Source: Cerrena zonata
Lineage: Eukaryota > Basidiomycota > Agaricomycetes > Polyporales > Cerrenaceae
Reading direction: 5' to 3'
Length of the DNA: 64,000 nucleotides
Assembly: GCA_038087015.1 (NCBI GenBank)
Contig: JASBNA010000048.1
Span: 1-64,000, forward strand
Under the pieces are notes generated by a model. It was not told where the DNA came from. It saw only the letters and a list, made by a program, of their open reading frames with translations, and made no database searches. Every line of letters begins with the position of its first letter. The stretch's first letter is position 1. A program made the translations under genes and the position numbers. Shown here piece by piece: positions 23,996 to 36,775 of this stretch.

Positions 23996-25234
23996 GTGCA
24001 TATAAAGACTGCTTGCCATTATCTTGGTCAATCTTACGACAAACCTTGGCAACTTATGTTCTTGTCAGCTCTGTACACCTCATTCCGAGCTGCTATTCTC
24101 TGTGTAATACAGTATTTTCATCTGTTTACCAGCCAAAGGGTTTCAATAGGTCGAATATCTCTATCACAACTCACTCTCTACGACGTGAAATATGCTGGAA
24201 CACTCTATGGGGAGAAGTATCACCCCGAGTTTAGTGTATGCTCGACTCACTTCCAATTTCATCTGCCAACACCCTCGTTACCTCGCTGGCTTACGATGGT
24301 TTCGGAGGGGGTTATTTATACCTCTGAAACGGGCGACGTATCCGTGGACAGGTCATCCGTTACACTATGGATATTCCCTGTCTTGTTCAAACAGACCGCA
24401 GGTCCTTGGGTTAATATCAATATGGAGGGAGTAAAGATCCGTATACCCAACGGGAAGTCTACTCCGCACTTCGTCAAACAGCTGAGGAAGAACCTTGTTG
24501 GCACTCTCGTGTGTGGCGAGATATACCGAGTAGACGACTTCGGGACAAAAATAATATTCGCCGGTCTAACTGACAGGGATGCTGGAGCAGGTAATGATAA
24601 CCAACACGATGGCAACAAACGACACCAAGAAACCTCCTCAGATATCCATACTTCATCTCGTTCTCAAACAAAAGATGAACTTCGGATATCTTCATTCCTC
24701 CGTGGTCTCCACCTCCATAACACGGAAGGGCGTATATACACCTTTGGTGAAGTAGATGCGCAGCTTCGTAGGAACTGGACAGAAAACCGAGGATCATTTG
24801 TTATGGTTGCCAAAGAAAGCAGATGGCTTAGAGTTCATTGGCCGTATCAAAGGCTCAAAACCATCCCTACATGGGTGTGAGTCGTCAAGGAACGTATCAG
24901 GGGTACTCTGAGTAGTAACTGATAGTTTCTCATAGGCAATTTCTCTCCGCAATCATCCAGTTTCCTCTAGACCTGTTCCACGCCCTGCGTCATCCTATGT
25001 CTACTATCAACCTTTACATCACGCAGGTGGATGTTACATTTGACGAGTTTAAGGTATGTCCACATTCACGTTCCTTGCTGACGCACGTTGAAGACCTCGC
25101 CATAGATACGTGATGCTGAACTCATTATGCAAATGATAGGTATCATCGCAGAAAAAAGGCATTTGCATAATATCCAATGGCAAGACGTCTTTGCGGACGC
25201 ATTGACACAATGTCTACAGGGCCTCGTCTCATGA
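23996..25234 (+). CDS. Unassigned conserved-looking protein, three exons
   Basis: Exons 23996-24876, 24936-25053 and 25106-25234 join in phase to about 375 residues. The N-terminus has a hydrophobic segment (LYTSFRAAILCVIQYFHLF). The body is rich in beta-type stretches (VNINMEGVKIRIPNG, GEIYRVDDFGTKIIF, EGRIYTFGEVDAQLRRNW, INLYITQVDVTFDEFK). Such alternating amphipathic strands after one membrane anchor recall bridge-like lipid-transfer or Mdm31-type mitochondrial proteins, but I cannot assign a family. An internal ATG at 24056 (MFLSALYTSF) is an equally good start. The frame is intact. Confidence 0.55.
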
Positions 25235-25529
25235 TACAGTATATTTTATCCTTTGTTTCTCGTCTCGTTATTCATGGAATATCACACCATCATACATGCT
25301 GTTTAATGACTGTCAGGATACTTGTAACCAGTACATACAAATCAAAAAATGCGGAAGTACAGATACAAAACAATGGGGACGAAAAGCAAAAAATAAATAC
25401 TTAAAGGTAAAACGAGGTACCAACACTTCTAGTATTGGTTTTTCTCGTTACCACTCAGTGAACCATGCGATCAATAGCCCATGAAGTGTAGTCATACAAG
25501 AAGTCTCGTCAAATCAGAATTCGTCACTG

Positions 25530-27743
25530 TCATACTGCGTACCCGGCCTGTAATATGGGAGTCAATTCGGCTGAACTGAACGCAGTGATGAGAAAATGAT
25601 CACTCACATATTCGTACCTCAAATTGGATGGTGAGGCGTGTCCCTGTACACCTTGCTGCCAAGGCCGCGGACTTGGCGTAGGGCCACGTCCTTGAGAACG
25701 CGAGGCTTCGGGGTCACTGAACGGGTTGGGAAGGGTATTTGAAGTTGAAGCTTCTGGCGCAGCGTAACTTGTGGAGTAAACCGAAGAAGACGCATCCGAC
25801 GCTCGAATGGTTGGAGAAGGCTCCATTCTCAGCCCACGCGCACGACTGATGGCCAACGGATCTGCGAACGGATCGTCTCCCGCATCGCTGGGAGAACTTC
25901 CTAGCGTGTATCGTGGATTTCCCTCCAGGCGTTGTAAAGTGAGCCGCTTGGTGTCCAACATCAACCTGGGACTGACATCGGTATTGGATTGTGTAGAGTG
26001 CGAGGATGTGGAACCAAGTGATGTCGACGAAGCCATTGGTCCGAGCATTCCGTTGCTATATGTCGTCAGTGGGCGCGAAATAACAGGAGCTGAGGGAACC
26101 TGGCGCTGCGCAGTTGTTGTAGGCATTTGAATAGGGAGACTGAGACCAGCCTCTCGCCTCCATGGAAACATCTTTGAGTTAGGACTTCCCCAAGGAGAAG
26201 AGGTCCCAGATACACGTCTATGTTTCCACAGGAACAACAGGACCATCAGGATAATGAATGCACCCAATGAACCAAATACGCCAGCAAGGATAATGGGGGT
26301 TTTTGAATGTCTGATGTATCTTAGCATATGCCAAACTGAGAAAATAAGCTAATAACTTACGATTGTGAGGTTGGGAAATCTTGGTCTATACTTGAGCCTG
26401 TGCCAAAGGCACTCGAAGAAGTCGAGGGTGTGCTAGTAGGTGCTAGTACTGGTGCTGAGAGCGTTGTCACAGGTGCCCCTGGGATGAGGGTTGGAATTGA
26501 CGTCCCAATAATGGGAATCCCAGGAGGAATAGAGCTTGAATCATATGTCATAGATTGTCCTCGGAATCGATAGATACAGCGTGGACTTACGATGTACTAG
26601 AAGACGAAGCAGAGCTTGAAGACGAGGGGTTTGAAGCATTATTACCAATAGACGGTCCAATGAACCTGAAAGAAAATAAGCCACCAGTCATTCACATTGA
26701 ATCTCCCTACTCACGCGTTGGCAGATGAGATTGGAGATGTCGTTTTCGGGATGGTTGTCGAAGACGTGACACTTGTTGAGCTACGAGAATGCGAGTTCAT
26801 ATATGTGAATGTATTTGGGTAACAACGAAGGACTCACGATGATGATGTTTCAGGAGCGGAGCTACTTATAAACGTCTCGGATGTCGAAGTAGGGATACTG
26901 GTAGTGCTTCGTGTGATACTGTGAAAGGAGAAGTGATATAGCGATATCCCAAATGATAAATGGACCCTGAAGCTTACTCTGATGATGTCACAGATGAGGA
27001 AGTCGAAGAACCGAAGAATCTACCCAGCGATACCGTTGATGAAGTAACACTGGGATCATTGGTGCTGGAGCTACTTGTGCTTGAAGACGTAGTCTCGTTT
27101 AAGCTTTGTGTTACGGTACTAGCATTGTCGACCGAAGAGACGGAGCTTGAGTTCCTAGGAGACACCGAAGGTGTCCCGAGGGACGGACTTGCCGACAAGG
27201 ATGACGAAGACGTTGCGGACGATTGTGAGGATGAAGGAGTGACTATTGATGGACTGGATGAGTTGCCTGCACTGGTGGTTGAGGACGAGATGAGTTGAAG
27301 GGCAGAAGAGGGGAACCGCTGAAGAAATAGAGACTTCACACATGGTTACCAACGCTCATGAACTTTGAAACTCGGAGAAAAGGTGAAGTACATACCAGAA
27401 GAAGAAGGTAAAGAGCTGCTTAGCAGCGATGAAGAACTTTGCATGGATACTGAAGAGAGTGTAATGGAGTCCGAGCTTGTGCCATCTAGCGAGACTGGGC
27501 TGAGTGAGTCTGCGCGACCGTAGACGATATGACCTATGGAAGAAGAAGGGTGAGTATACACTTCACAGGTTGACTACGTATCATCATAGCACTAGAACGG
27601 TCCTTTGACTGCCATCTGTTGACAGATCTGACACTATCAAAAACCTCACAAGGCGCGCTAGGGCTATAGCCGGTAAACGAATAGAGTTACTCACCACTTC
27701 TTCTAACCGCACGCTGCGAATGCGAACGGAAGATGGAGGGCAT
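25530..27743 (-). CDS. Mucin-like Ser/Thr-rich single-pass membrane protein
   Basis: Several exons on the minus strand encode a long Ser/Thr-rich region (27540-26360; for example SSSLLSSSLPSSSG, SSSTSSSSTNDPSV), then a transmembrane helix ILAGVFGSLGAFIILMVLLF near 26295-26235, a basic stop-transfer KHRR, and a 230-residue Ser/Pro-rich cytoplasmic tail ending at 25530. The layout (heavily O-glycosylated stalk, one membrane span, cytoplasmic tail) resembles fungal Wsc/Mid2-type wall sensors and other mucin-like proteins. No WSC or cysteine domain was seen. A possible first exon starts at 27743 but shows no signal peptide, so the true 5' exon may be missed. Function is inferred from layout only. 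Confidence 0.6.
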
Positions 27744-27749
27744 AAGCCA

Positions 27750-30700
27750 GAATGGAGGAAGGGAGGAGGTGAGTGGGGAAAGATAGGATTGTTGCTTTAC
27801 AACTCGAGCATTTGCATTCGTGATGGCGGGTTATGCGCTGCACAGTGTGGTACTGTCTAGATGATGGTCTTGTCCATCCGGAACAGCGACCTCAGATGGA
27901 CCATCACTCCAACTGAGCCACACCCCCTGGCGACCGCAGCGAGAATCATAGATAGCGACAAAGCAGTGTCGAGAGACCTCAGCAGACAGTTTCTACCTCG
28001 ACCCAATCACGTTATACCACCAGAAATAGGACCAAAGCAATCCGAGTGCAAGCTTTAAGTCCATAGGAAAAGAACATTGACATCCCGCCTCGACTAATTA
28101 GGCGCATGTGGCTTTTGATTGTGCATCATCTCCTGTCTCCTGGGCCGAATCGGGAAGTAGATCTCAGGGCGGACGCCCATGAAACATAAGTCCTCGAACA
28201 ACTGAGAACAAGCGTATTTGTCCCTGTAGACAGATCGTAGCGGCATAGAGCCATATATCATATAGTACTCAGATCATCACCAAAGCCGGGCAAGGCAAGG
28301 CAATGGGTAGTGGCGTCCATGGGAAGATGAGCACGACAGAATAGCAAGTGCGATGTTAGACTTACTTCATATGCAACATTCTCGCAGAGGAACATCGTTA
28401 AATGTGATAGTCTCCAAGAACGACCGTGAATGTTGGTTGACTCGATGATAAAAATGTTGAAAATACATTCTTGGATCGATGTAACTTGCCTTTCGGTTCC
28501 GGGAGGTAAGATGCCAATCACTGTATCCATACGATGGGTAAGTATGAAACATTGTCTCTCAGTACAATGTAACCAGTCAACGTTTCAACTGGCTTTGTCT
28601 TTCGTATTGAGAATATGTTGATCGAAATTCGAAAAATGGGTATGGGCGGCCGTCGCTCCGGACCGTACGCGCCGAGCCCTTTGTGGCGTTCAATATCGAA
28701 CATTTCAGCATATGTTTTCCTTTTACAGAACGTTCACTCACCTTGAACAACCGTATGTACATCTGGCTGATCCCTCTCCCTTTTAACAGGAGAGACATTG
28801 CCTCTCGTACAACCTCATCAAAGTGGGAAGAAGCCTTACCAACCCTCATCTCTCGGTGGATCTTCGCAACCACGCGATCTGACTGGCTGTTCGCGATGAC
28901 AGCATCTGTACGTGTTTGCTTGTACCTGGAAAAGAGCTCGTAGTCGTCTGTTTCATCGTAGGGAACCCGCTACGCACTTTGAGGGCTCTTCCTCCTACTG
29001 CCGACTGGAATCGCGGGTATTTAGTCATATGCTGCGTCTTCCAATTCACAGATGATTTGGGCCATAACCTTCGCGGTAAGAACGACGCATCTCCGTGTGC
29101 CATACTTGTCCTGTGATGGTCACATATAGGAGCATAGAGCTGCTTCTAGCCGTTCTCATGACTTGGCGACTTCCTCCTGGTTCAGCTTTATGACGCCAAC
29201 TGTCAAATACTACTTCCGTACTGTAAGGCAACCCCGCGCCCTCTCACCGTCGTGTCCGGGAATGTCCCCATCAGGCCCTGTATCGAGAACTGGGAGAGCC
29301 CGATCTTCCATGATCTGACAGACAGATACCTCAACTACCAGAGATACTTACAACTTCTTTGTCCCACCCTTTCCCCGCTAACATTGTTCATCTTGTGACT
29401 GCCTGGCCTATTGCCGGACGCTGGGCTCATGTTCTCTTCATGCCGATACCGACCGCGACGGACCCTTCAGGAACCCTTACCTAGTACAGCGAAGCTTTCC
29501 GTAGAAGCACAAATATCCTTGCGACCGGACGAACTGCGCAACGAGTTAGTGCGACTGGAGAACGAACAAAAGACAAGTTTCGGTCCAACCTGAACTTCTT
29601 GGGAGATAAACCCGTCTTGTTTGCTCCATCCGCCTTACTCGGAGAGTTTGTCACAAGGGTCTGCATGACTAGTTGTCCTCGGTGTTCGTGGGGACATATA
29701 CTTACTCTACTTGTAATAAGTATCCGTCAGCTTTCACCTGAGCAGGGGTCTTATTTGCGTCTCCTGTCAGGGAAGGGATGTCTTTCGCTCGTTATTTAGA
29801 TGCCGGAATGACATGTTGCTTCGGCGTTTGCCCATTTGATCTCCTCACGCTCACTTAGGGCAATCAGGTACGCTCCGGTTTTGAAGATAACTAGCTTCCT
29901 GGGGTAACGCTGAAGTGAAGCAATGATGCAATTCTAGTACGAAACTTGAGCTCCCAAACTCCGATGGCGGACATGGTATTCATGGCGCACGGATGTCTGA
30001 CAACCATTCTGAACTTAAACAGAAATAGGTGCTTGGTTATCTAACTATTGCGTGGATCCCGTCGTCATGTAGTCCGATTCCTGGGACCCCATTCCCTCCC
30101 ATACTTGGGCTTGGCCCGGGGTATTGTATACCATTTCCACCGAAGAAGCTCGGAAACCGTATTTGCTTGCATCCTTCCAGCTCTCGTAATTGTGAAGATG
30201 TGCCCCATGGCACATTCTAGTCGGGGCGTGAGTTTTAGTCGAGAAGTTGTGTGTGACCAGTAAGGGTGGCGGCTTGAGACTGGAACCGATGATACGCAGG
30301 GACGTTCTGCACGAGCATCGACATGTGCCTCAACCGCCTCTATCGTTGTCGATGCCCTCTGCCCATGGGCAGTCGACTTCTGTATAGAATGGGCGTTGGC
30401 TGACACCTCCGGAGTGCGCTTTGTACTCAGTTAGGGCATTATTAAGTTCATGGCCTTATGGGCATACTAGGGACACCCACACCTGCCAAATACGCATTCG
30501 GAGGGGCGTGCCGGTGGCACAGATGTCGGAAGAGAGTATGTTTTTTGTCATAGGGAAGGCGGCAAGGGAGAGGAGCTGGAGTGCACGAGTAGCAACCGTC
30601 CCTGAGAATACATCCGATAGAATTAAAGCGTATGGACTGGCTGGAATCCGGAGGGTCGGATGATGGATGTGATCGATTGGTGGACGGACAGAGGGATGAA

Positions 30701-31210
30701 CCGAGCCTGAGAATGCCGTATGTGGTCAGAAACGCCCGTGTTACCCGCCTAAAGCGGATCGTCCAGTTTGCGTTTGGAATTTTCCAATAGCATTCTCGCT
30801 AGGCTGTTTTCGCCGTACTCGTTCGTCCTGCGAAATACTCTTTCGCGGACGGACTTGTACTCGGATTGTCAGCTTGCATGCTGGCCCCTCGTCTCAGCTC
30901 GCCATAGCATACCTCTGCCAGTGGGCTCGTGTGTTAGAATCCTCATCGCCCTCGGGCTGTTGCACCGGTCGTGGATAGCATACCTCCGAAAACGCATACT
31001 TGTATCTGCGTGGCCGCTCACAGTGCTGCTTCGACTGCTTCTCTCGGTATTTTCTTTCTACCCTCCTTCGTCTGCCGTACCTTGAATTGACCAGGTTCTC
31101 ACACATTTACCTTTCGTAAAGAGTAATAGGTCCAGACGCCCAACGCCCGCGTTGGTTCATCCCATTACCAACCTTCTATCTCTTGTCCTGATATCCTCCT
31201 GCTGTACACT
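27750..31210. other. 3.4 kb without a supportable gene
   Basis: Open frames are short on both strands and do not join at good splice sites. A few stretches look protein-like (for example + strand 29480-29590, with LRPDELRNELVRLENEQK; - strand 30406-30250). No transposase, reverse transcriptase or RNA gene motif was seen. It may contain decayed genes and the long upstream region of the G-alpha gene. Confidence 0.45.
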
Positions 31211-33925
31211 ATGAACAGCCAGCCGGGCCAGTTGCTCGCGCCAAATCGGCGACGTTCCATCTCGGACCCGTTGTCTGCCGCTCTTCTACCTCCCCCTAAT
31301 GAGTCTCCGGAGGAACGTGAACGGAGACTCAGTGCGGAGGCAGAAGCCAAGAAACGCAGCGACAATATAGACAAGATGCTGCGTGAAGGTGAACGCCAAA
31401 ACCGCAGAAAGAAGGTCGTCAAGGTCCTCCTGCTCGGCCAAAGCGAAAGTGGGAAAAGTACAACTCTGAAACGTGAGTCAAAACTCCATCTTTGTTCCTA
31501 TCGGAAAAGATTTCGACCACCCTGTCCACTCAAAAATCGTATACCGAATATGTCGGACGATGTATGTGATCGTTGTGGTGCTTGCCATCTTTACTTGACA
31601 ACATAACCGATATCTTCGGTGTTACTGTAATCCAAAGAAATTGTGTGGAAAGAGTGCATTATCTCGTTCACCTTGCGAAGGTTAACACTTGATACCTCGC
31701 GATGATGTTGACCAATTTCTCCGATTTTGAGCCCCGAGCTCCGCCATTTTCCACTCTATGATTGAGCCGATAGCTCATCTGGGGTGGAAACACCGTAATT
31801 TTGAAGTTCCTGCTCATCAGCGATGTCCTACACTGCCAATCGACGCCTCACCCACGTCGCCGACTCACCCCGCTTAGTCGTGGATCGGGTCGGACGATGT
31901 TCCTTATATTAACGGTGTTCGGTCTCCTGTCCCTCTTCTTTTCCCCGTCACAACCTTCTCGTCGAAGGATAGGAGCTTACACTAATATCATAAATCCCAC
32001 AGAGTTCCAGCTTCTGCATGCTCGTGCTGCCTTCCAAGCGGAGAGGATTGCTTGGAGATTTGTGATATATCTCAATTTACTCCAATCTGTCCGCAGGTAA
32101 TTAATCTCCCCGCAGTGCCTACAGGACTGTCAACTGAGCCATGTCATTGCTAGGATCCTAGAGGCGATCTCGCCTGATGCGGATGCCCTCGCGAATGGAT
32201 TGGATGAGATCGATGACTACGATGGAACTGACGATGCGGCTTCAATTATCATTTGTGCTCCCGGGGGTTCCACGCCGTCCTATGGAACTCAAGTGCCCAA
32301 CTACGAGAGTTATCGCACTCGCCTGGCCCCATTGGCCGAGCTCGAAGCCCGTCTTATTCAACAACTGTCAGACCCTGAAGACATTGGAAATCTTGAGGCC
32401 ACGCGGCTCCCTCTGAGTCAGAACCACCAGGCTTGGCCATACAATAACGAGACGTCACCAACGTCGACAGGTTGGGGCCAGCCTATTCCCAGGATCAGTA
32501 TACCGTCTGGTTCTCGCTCATCCCCAGCGTCGCCTACCTCTCTAGCTTCGATGTCGAACCATCAAGAACTGACAGTTCCTACGACGTTCAATTGGAAGAA
32601 GGCTTTCGCACTCGGCAAGATCCAGAGTCCTAAGAGCGCGTATTCCGGCGGTGAGCTACAAGGGTGGTGGGAGGACCCTGACGACCCGGTACACGTGTTG
32701 CATCGTTGTTCGTCTATTATTGTCGAACTTTGGCGGGACCCAAAAGTGACACAAAAGCTGAAAGAGAAGAGACTTCGACTGGAGGAGAGTAGTGGCTTGT
32801 GAGTATGATTCTTAATGTCGGATTTGTTCTCCGTCGCTTGTCCCAGATCAGAAACTCATGTTCGCTGATGTTTGGTTTGTGGTATCTAGTTATCTCAACG
32901 AGATCGATCGAATTACTGCAAAGATGTACATTCCGACGGATGGTAAGTACCATTCTTGTCTATAAGCGAGTGTCACGGAATGATGTGAACTCGACATCAT
33001 TGCTCAGATGACATCCTGAAAGCGCGCCTGAAAACGACTGGAGTCGTTGAGCATACGTTTACTATGCCCAAAGATAACGAGTTCCGCGGTGTCGACTGGA
33101 AAATATACGATGTTGGTGGAGCACGGCCGCAGAGGAACGCATGGGTGCCATATTTCGATGATGGTTTGTGGACTTTCTAGGAACCCTTCGTTAATCGAGA
33201 AATTAACGGATTGATCGGTCTCCAGTTAACGCAATCATTTTCCTTGCACCCATCAGCGCTTTCGACCAAGTCCTTGCGGAGGTATGTGACCTTTCAAGAG
33301 CGATTGGGCGTTGTTCTGATGTTCCGCGGTTGTAGGACTCGACTGTCAATCGTTTGGAAGATTCTATGCACCTGTGGAAACATGTCGTATCAAACCGTCT
33401 ACTTGCGAACGTCAACATAATCTTATTCCTAAACAAATGTGATTTATTGAGGGTAAGTCTTCGACGACTGCGAACGACTGTTGCAATTTGGCCTCATGGT
33501 TTGTTTTAGTCAAAACTTGAAAGTGGTGTCCGGATTTCACACCATATTCGTGGTTATTCACGGCCAAACGACTATGACTCCGTGTCTAAATGCAAGTGTA
33601 GTCTCATTGTACCCTTACCGATGACTGACCTGCTACTCCAGACTTCTACAACAAGTTCGGTGCCATCCATCAGTCATACACCCCGAACAGGTCAAGAGAG
33701 CTTTACAGTATGTATCATCCCATTGAACGCTGGTTGAGCTGTCTGATTACTAATGCCTCATAGTTCACCTAACCGCTGTGACGGACACCCGACGCACACA
33801 AGTCATTATTCTCAATGGTGGGCATCTCGGTATTGATATCTTTGATTCCGCACTCACACACATGTTGACACACAGTCCGTGATATGATTCTTACCGCCAA
33901 TCTAAAGTCGTCTTCTTTGATGTGA
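31211..33925 (+). CDS. Divergent, enlarged heterotrimeric G-protein alpha subunit
   Basis: Eleven exons join to 544 residues: 31211-31472, 32003-32096, 32154-32798, 32890-32942, 33008-33163, 33226-33281, 33336-33452, 33510-33591, 33642-33707, 33764-33817, 33876-33925. The P-loop is GQSESGKST, switch I ARLKTTGVVEHTF keeps the catalytic Arg, the NKxD box is FLNKCDLL, and the guanine loop is TAVTDT. Usual G-alpha length is about 350; the excess is a Ser/Pro-rich insertion in the helical domain (encoded about 32170-32640). Switch II reads DVGGARPQR where most G-alphas have DVGGQ. The N-terminus MNSQPG lacks the Gly2 used for myristoylation. The intron at 33592-33641 has a GC donor, and intron 1 is unusually long (about 530 bases). 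It should act in membrane receptor signalling; GTP hydrolysis is predicted to be slow. Confidence 0.88.
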
Positions 33926-34861
33926 ACAATCACGAATACGTCTATTGCTATACTCTATGCTTGATACCAGTCCTTTCATCTTGCTCTCAAGTTATAACTC
34001 TATCTCGTCGTATAATGCTTTGGTATGCTCTTCGCTTTGGCTTGCACTGACACTACTGTACCGCTATATTTTCTCTGTGTTATAGCTTCCATTTCTCATT
34101 ACCAAAGTTGCTTGTATCTTCTACCCGCATTAATTCGCATTCCTTCTCCATTTTCCCTTGCTGCTTCGTTCTTTGCACTAAAGATACCAAACAAACATGT
34201 CGTTCATTCATTTCGTTCCTCATCCTGAATTGCACTCGGATGATGACAGAATCGGGTAGATCTTACTATGTTAAATCGATTTCTCACGATGCCCTTGTCC
34301 TATTACCCGCCACATGCGGTGAGTATTAGCTAGGGCAATGAGTACAGTGAGTGTTTTATTGCGCTACTCGTGTCCATGTCATATTTTATTTAATAGCATG
34401 CCTCATAGGCGAGACATTCTATGGTTGGGACTACGTGTCTAGACCGTGAGTTACACATGGAGAAGAAAAAGGTTTGGGTCAACTCTATTTCTTGGGTAGG
34501 TTAGGATTTCCGAAAAGAAGTGGTAGTTGAACGGTTGTCAGAAGAACTTCTCTGTCGTGGTTGGCATATAGGCTTGCTATATGGGTCAATGGAGCTCCCA
34601 GTCATGCTATATATCGCGCCATGTCTAGCAACGACTCGGACAGGTTTTCCATGTTTCGTCTTGAGAGCTTCTATGAATACTGTTCACCGAGTACTAGTAG
34701 GATACATAGCAGAAATGTACAATGATAATCCCGAATCCCGATACGATCAGATATTGAATATAAACGTTCAAATGATCATTTACTGACTATTGCTCTATTA
34801 CCGGGACCCATGATACATCCCTTTGATGTCGAAGTAGACATACGAACTTGGATACATCGTA
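33926..34861. other. Intergenic between G-alpha and kinase 1
   Basis: Convergent 3' ends flank this stretch. It contains short frames only (for example 34520-34786) with no motif. Confidence 0.45.
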
Positions 34862-36352
34862 TCACGAATCGGAAGCTTGTCCGCTCCTCGACAGATCATA
34901 AAGTAGTTGCTCCATTGTCGGCCTTCGTTGAGGCACATAGTTCCAACATGCTCTGGCCAAGGACCAAACATGGTCAGGCATTGTATCAGGTTTCACGGGA
35001 AAGTCCCCTTCAGACATTTTGGCAACCACTAACCCAACTGACAAATCAGGAAAGGGGATTTTGCCTGTAAATATCTACAAAAGACATTAGTGACATGCGA
35101 TACGGCTGGCCATACTCAATTCTTACCTCAATGCAGACAAGACCAAAGGAATAACTATCGGATGCATAGGACGGCTCGGAGGTATCAAGGAATTCGGGTG
35201 CCATCCAACGCTCAGGAGTATTTTTACGGGGATAAGGTATTGTAGACTCCTCGAGAAATGAATAGAGGACAACGTCAGTGACTAAAGCGTTGTCGCCGTC
35301 AGAAAGGAGAATATTGTTCTAGACAACGAACAGGGTCAGATCAGAGAAGTATCATTGAGAAATAATCTTACTCCGCGTAAGTCCCCGTGTGCTATACCCA
35401 TTTTATGGAGGTAGGCCATACCCCGTGCGATATCACACGACTGAGAGTACCATATTCTTTATGAAAGTCGAAGAGAATTATGGCAAAGAATAACTAACCC
35501 ATGACATTAGACGTTCAAGTTCAGGTTTTTGAGTTAGTTTCTCGATATGATCCCTGATATTGCCTTTCTCTATCCACGGATAAATGAGGGTTGGAGCATG
35601 TCCTATGTTTGTGATATCAACACCAAAAAGTTGAACTACATTTGGATGTCGCAGCTGACGCCACCGTAGACATTCAAGAAATAGCTTCTACATTGAACAA
35701 GGGTCAGTGGTACTGGGGGATTAATGAACCTATTGTTAGGGACTGACGTTGTGAGCAGGATCATTCTTGTACAGCCTTACGCTTCGTCCGTGACTACGTA
35801 GCAGCGTTATAGCTACTTTCAGGTCCTTCCATTGGCCAGAATATATCTGCGAGTTCGTTCCCGCACGTTGAGGCCGTATAGAAGATGGTTCGACCGTAAT
35901 AAACAGTGATTTAGGGAATATCTGGAATCGCTCTGAGAACTGGATCAATAGTTGAGCTATCTGTAGCTTGTTGGGATCCGTCGGGTCTCTGTCAATCATC
36001 TTCCACGACTCATCATGGTCAAAGAGCTAGATAATAACGCTCAGGAGCTCAGATATCGGAAGAAAGTACGTTTACTTACGTCTTGCATTAGGTCAACTGT
36101 ACACTGTATAACGCCTCTACGTAGATGTTCTGTCTCTAGTCCAGGGGTTAGCCCGTGCGAGTCAATACAATTCCTGACGAGGTTCAGAGATTCGAGGATA
36201 TCGTTGGGGTCGACCTTGGGAATATAAGCGTATAGGCAACCAGCAAGCTAAAGCCACATACATCGTTCTCCGACGCCTTACTCCCAAATATGTTCTGTAC
36301 GGCTGACAAGCCCAGACGTGCCAAGAACATGGCCTCAAGCGATTGCAACAGG
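34862..36352 (-). CDS. TKL-type protein kinase 1, probable pseudokinase
   Basis: Several minus-strand exons give an N-terminal helical segment (IPKVDPNDILESLNLVRNC), an N-lobe with GTNSQIYSGQWKDLKVAITLL, RWRQLRHPNVVQLFGVD, a catalytic loop AYLHKMGIAHGDLRGNNILL, an activation region ALVTDVVLYSFLEES, the APE-like WMAPEFLD, SDSYSFGLVCIE and the C-lobe ACWNYVPQRRPTMEQLL, stopping at 34862. The Lys of the VAIK motif is Thr and DFG is replaced by DVV, although HGD keeps the catalytic Asp. It is therefore probably inactive or atypical and may act as a scaffold. The 5' end is unresolved: a start at 36352 is possible, but the next junction implies an implausibly short intron. It belongs to the kinase family that recurs at 41-54 kb. 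Confidence 0.7.
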
Positions 36353-36467
36353 GTATCTCTCTAGAAATCAACGGTGATGAGACGAAGGCGCGAACTTGAA
36401 TATAGTATGTGTGACGAACCGTCCGATCTACATAATGATCAATATCAATGTTGGTGTTAGGTAATAG

Positions 36468-36530
36468 GGCCTTAATATCAATTCAGGCTTAATAAGGTCT
36501 TAAGTAAGTTACCGCCTTAAGGCTTAATAT
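36468..36530. repeat. Small AT-rich cluster of GGCTTAATA-like words
   Basis: Near-identical words occur three times: inverted at 36469-36478 (GCCTTAATAT) and direct at 36486-36495 and 36521-36530 (GGCTTAATA). A 10-base palindrome GCCTTAAGGC lies at 36514-36523. It sits about 250 bases upstream of the RidA gene and could be regulatory or simply a decayed repeat. Confidence 0.35.
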
Positions 36531-36775
36531 ATGGTGCAAGTCACTTAGACGCCGCCTATTTTAGTGGTGAGAAAGTGCCTTTAAAGTTTAAACCTCCGAG
36601 CTTGGTGGTTATGAGGGTCCCAATGACTCAGAAACTACCAGAAACGCACAAATGCACAAATCGCTTAATATCTATATAAACGTTTTTGAAGCTTCGGCTA
36701 AACGCGTTTCTACGATCAAAATCGGGCCGGATGGATCTGTATACTGTGACTCTATAACCAGTTTATAAGGACTCA

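Noticed and set aside
26960..27298. Acidic 112-codon plus-strand frame
   Set aside because: It is the antisense shadow of the Ser/Thr-rich exon of the minus-strand mucin-like gene.
30768..31085. Leu-rich 105-codon plus-strand frame just before the G-alpha gene
   Set aside because: No splice join to the G-alpha start and no motif; treated as upstream region.
27750..31210. Possible transposon or CRISPR-like content in the gene-poor stretch
   Set aside because: No reverse transcriptase, integrase or transposase motif, no terminal repeats and no regularly spaced repeats were found by eye.
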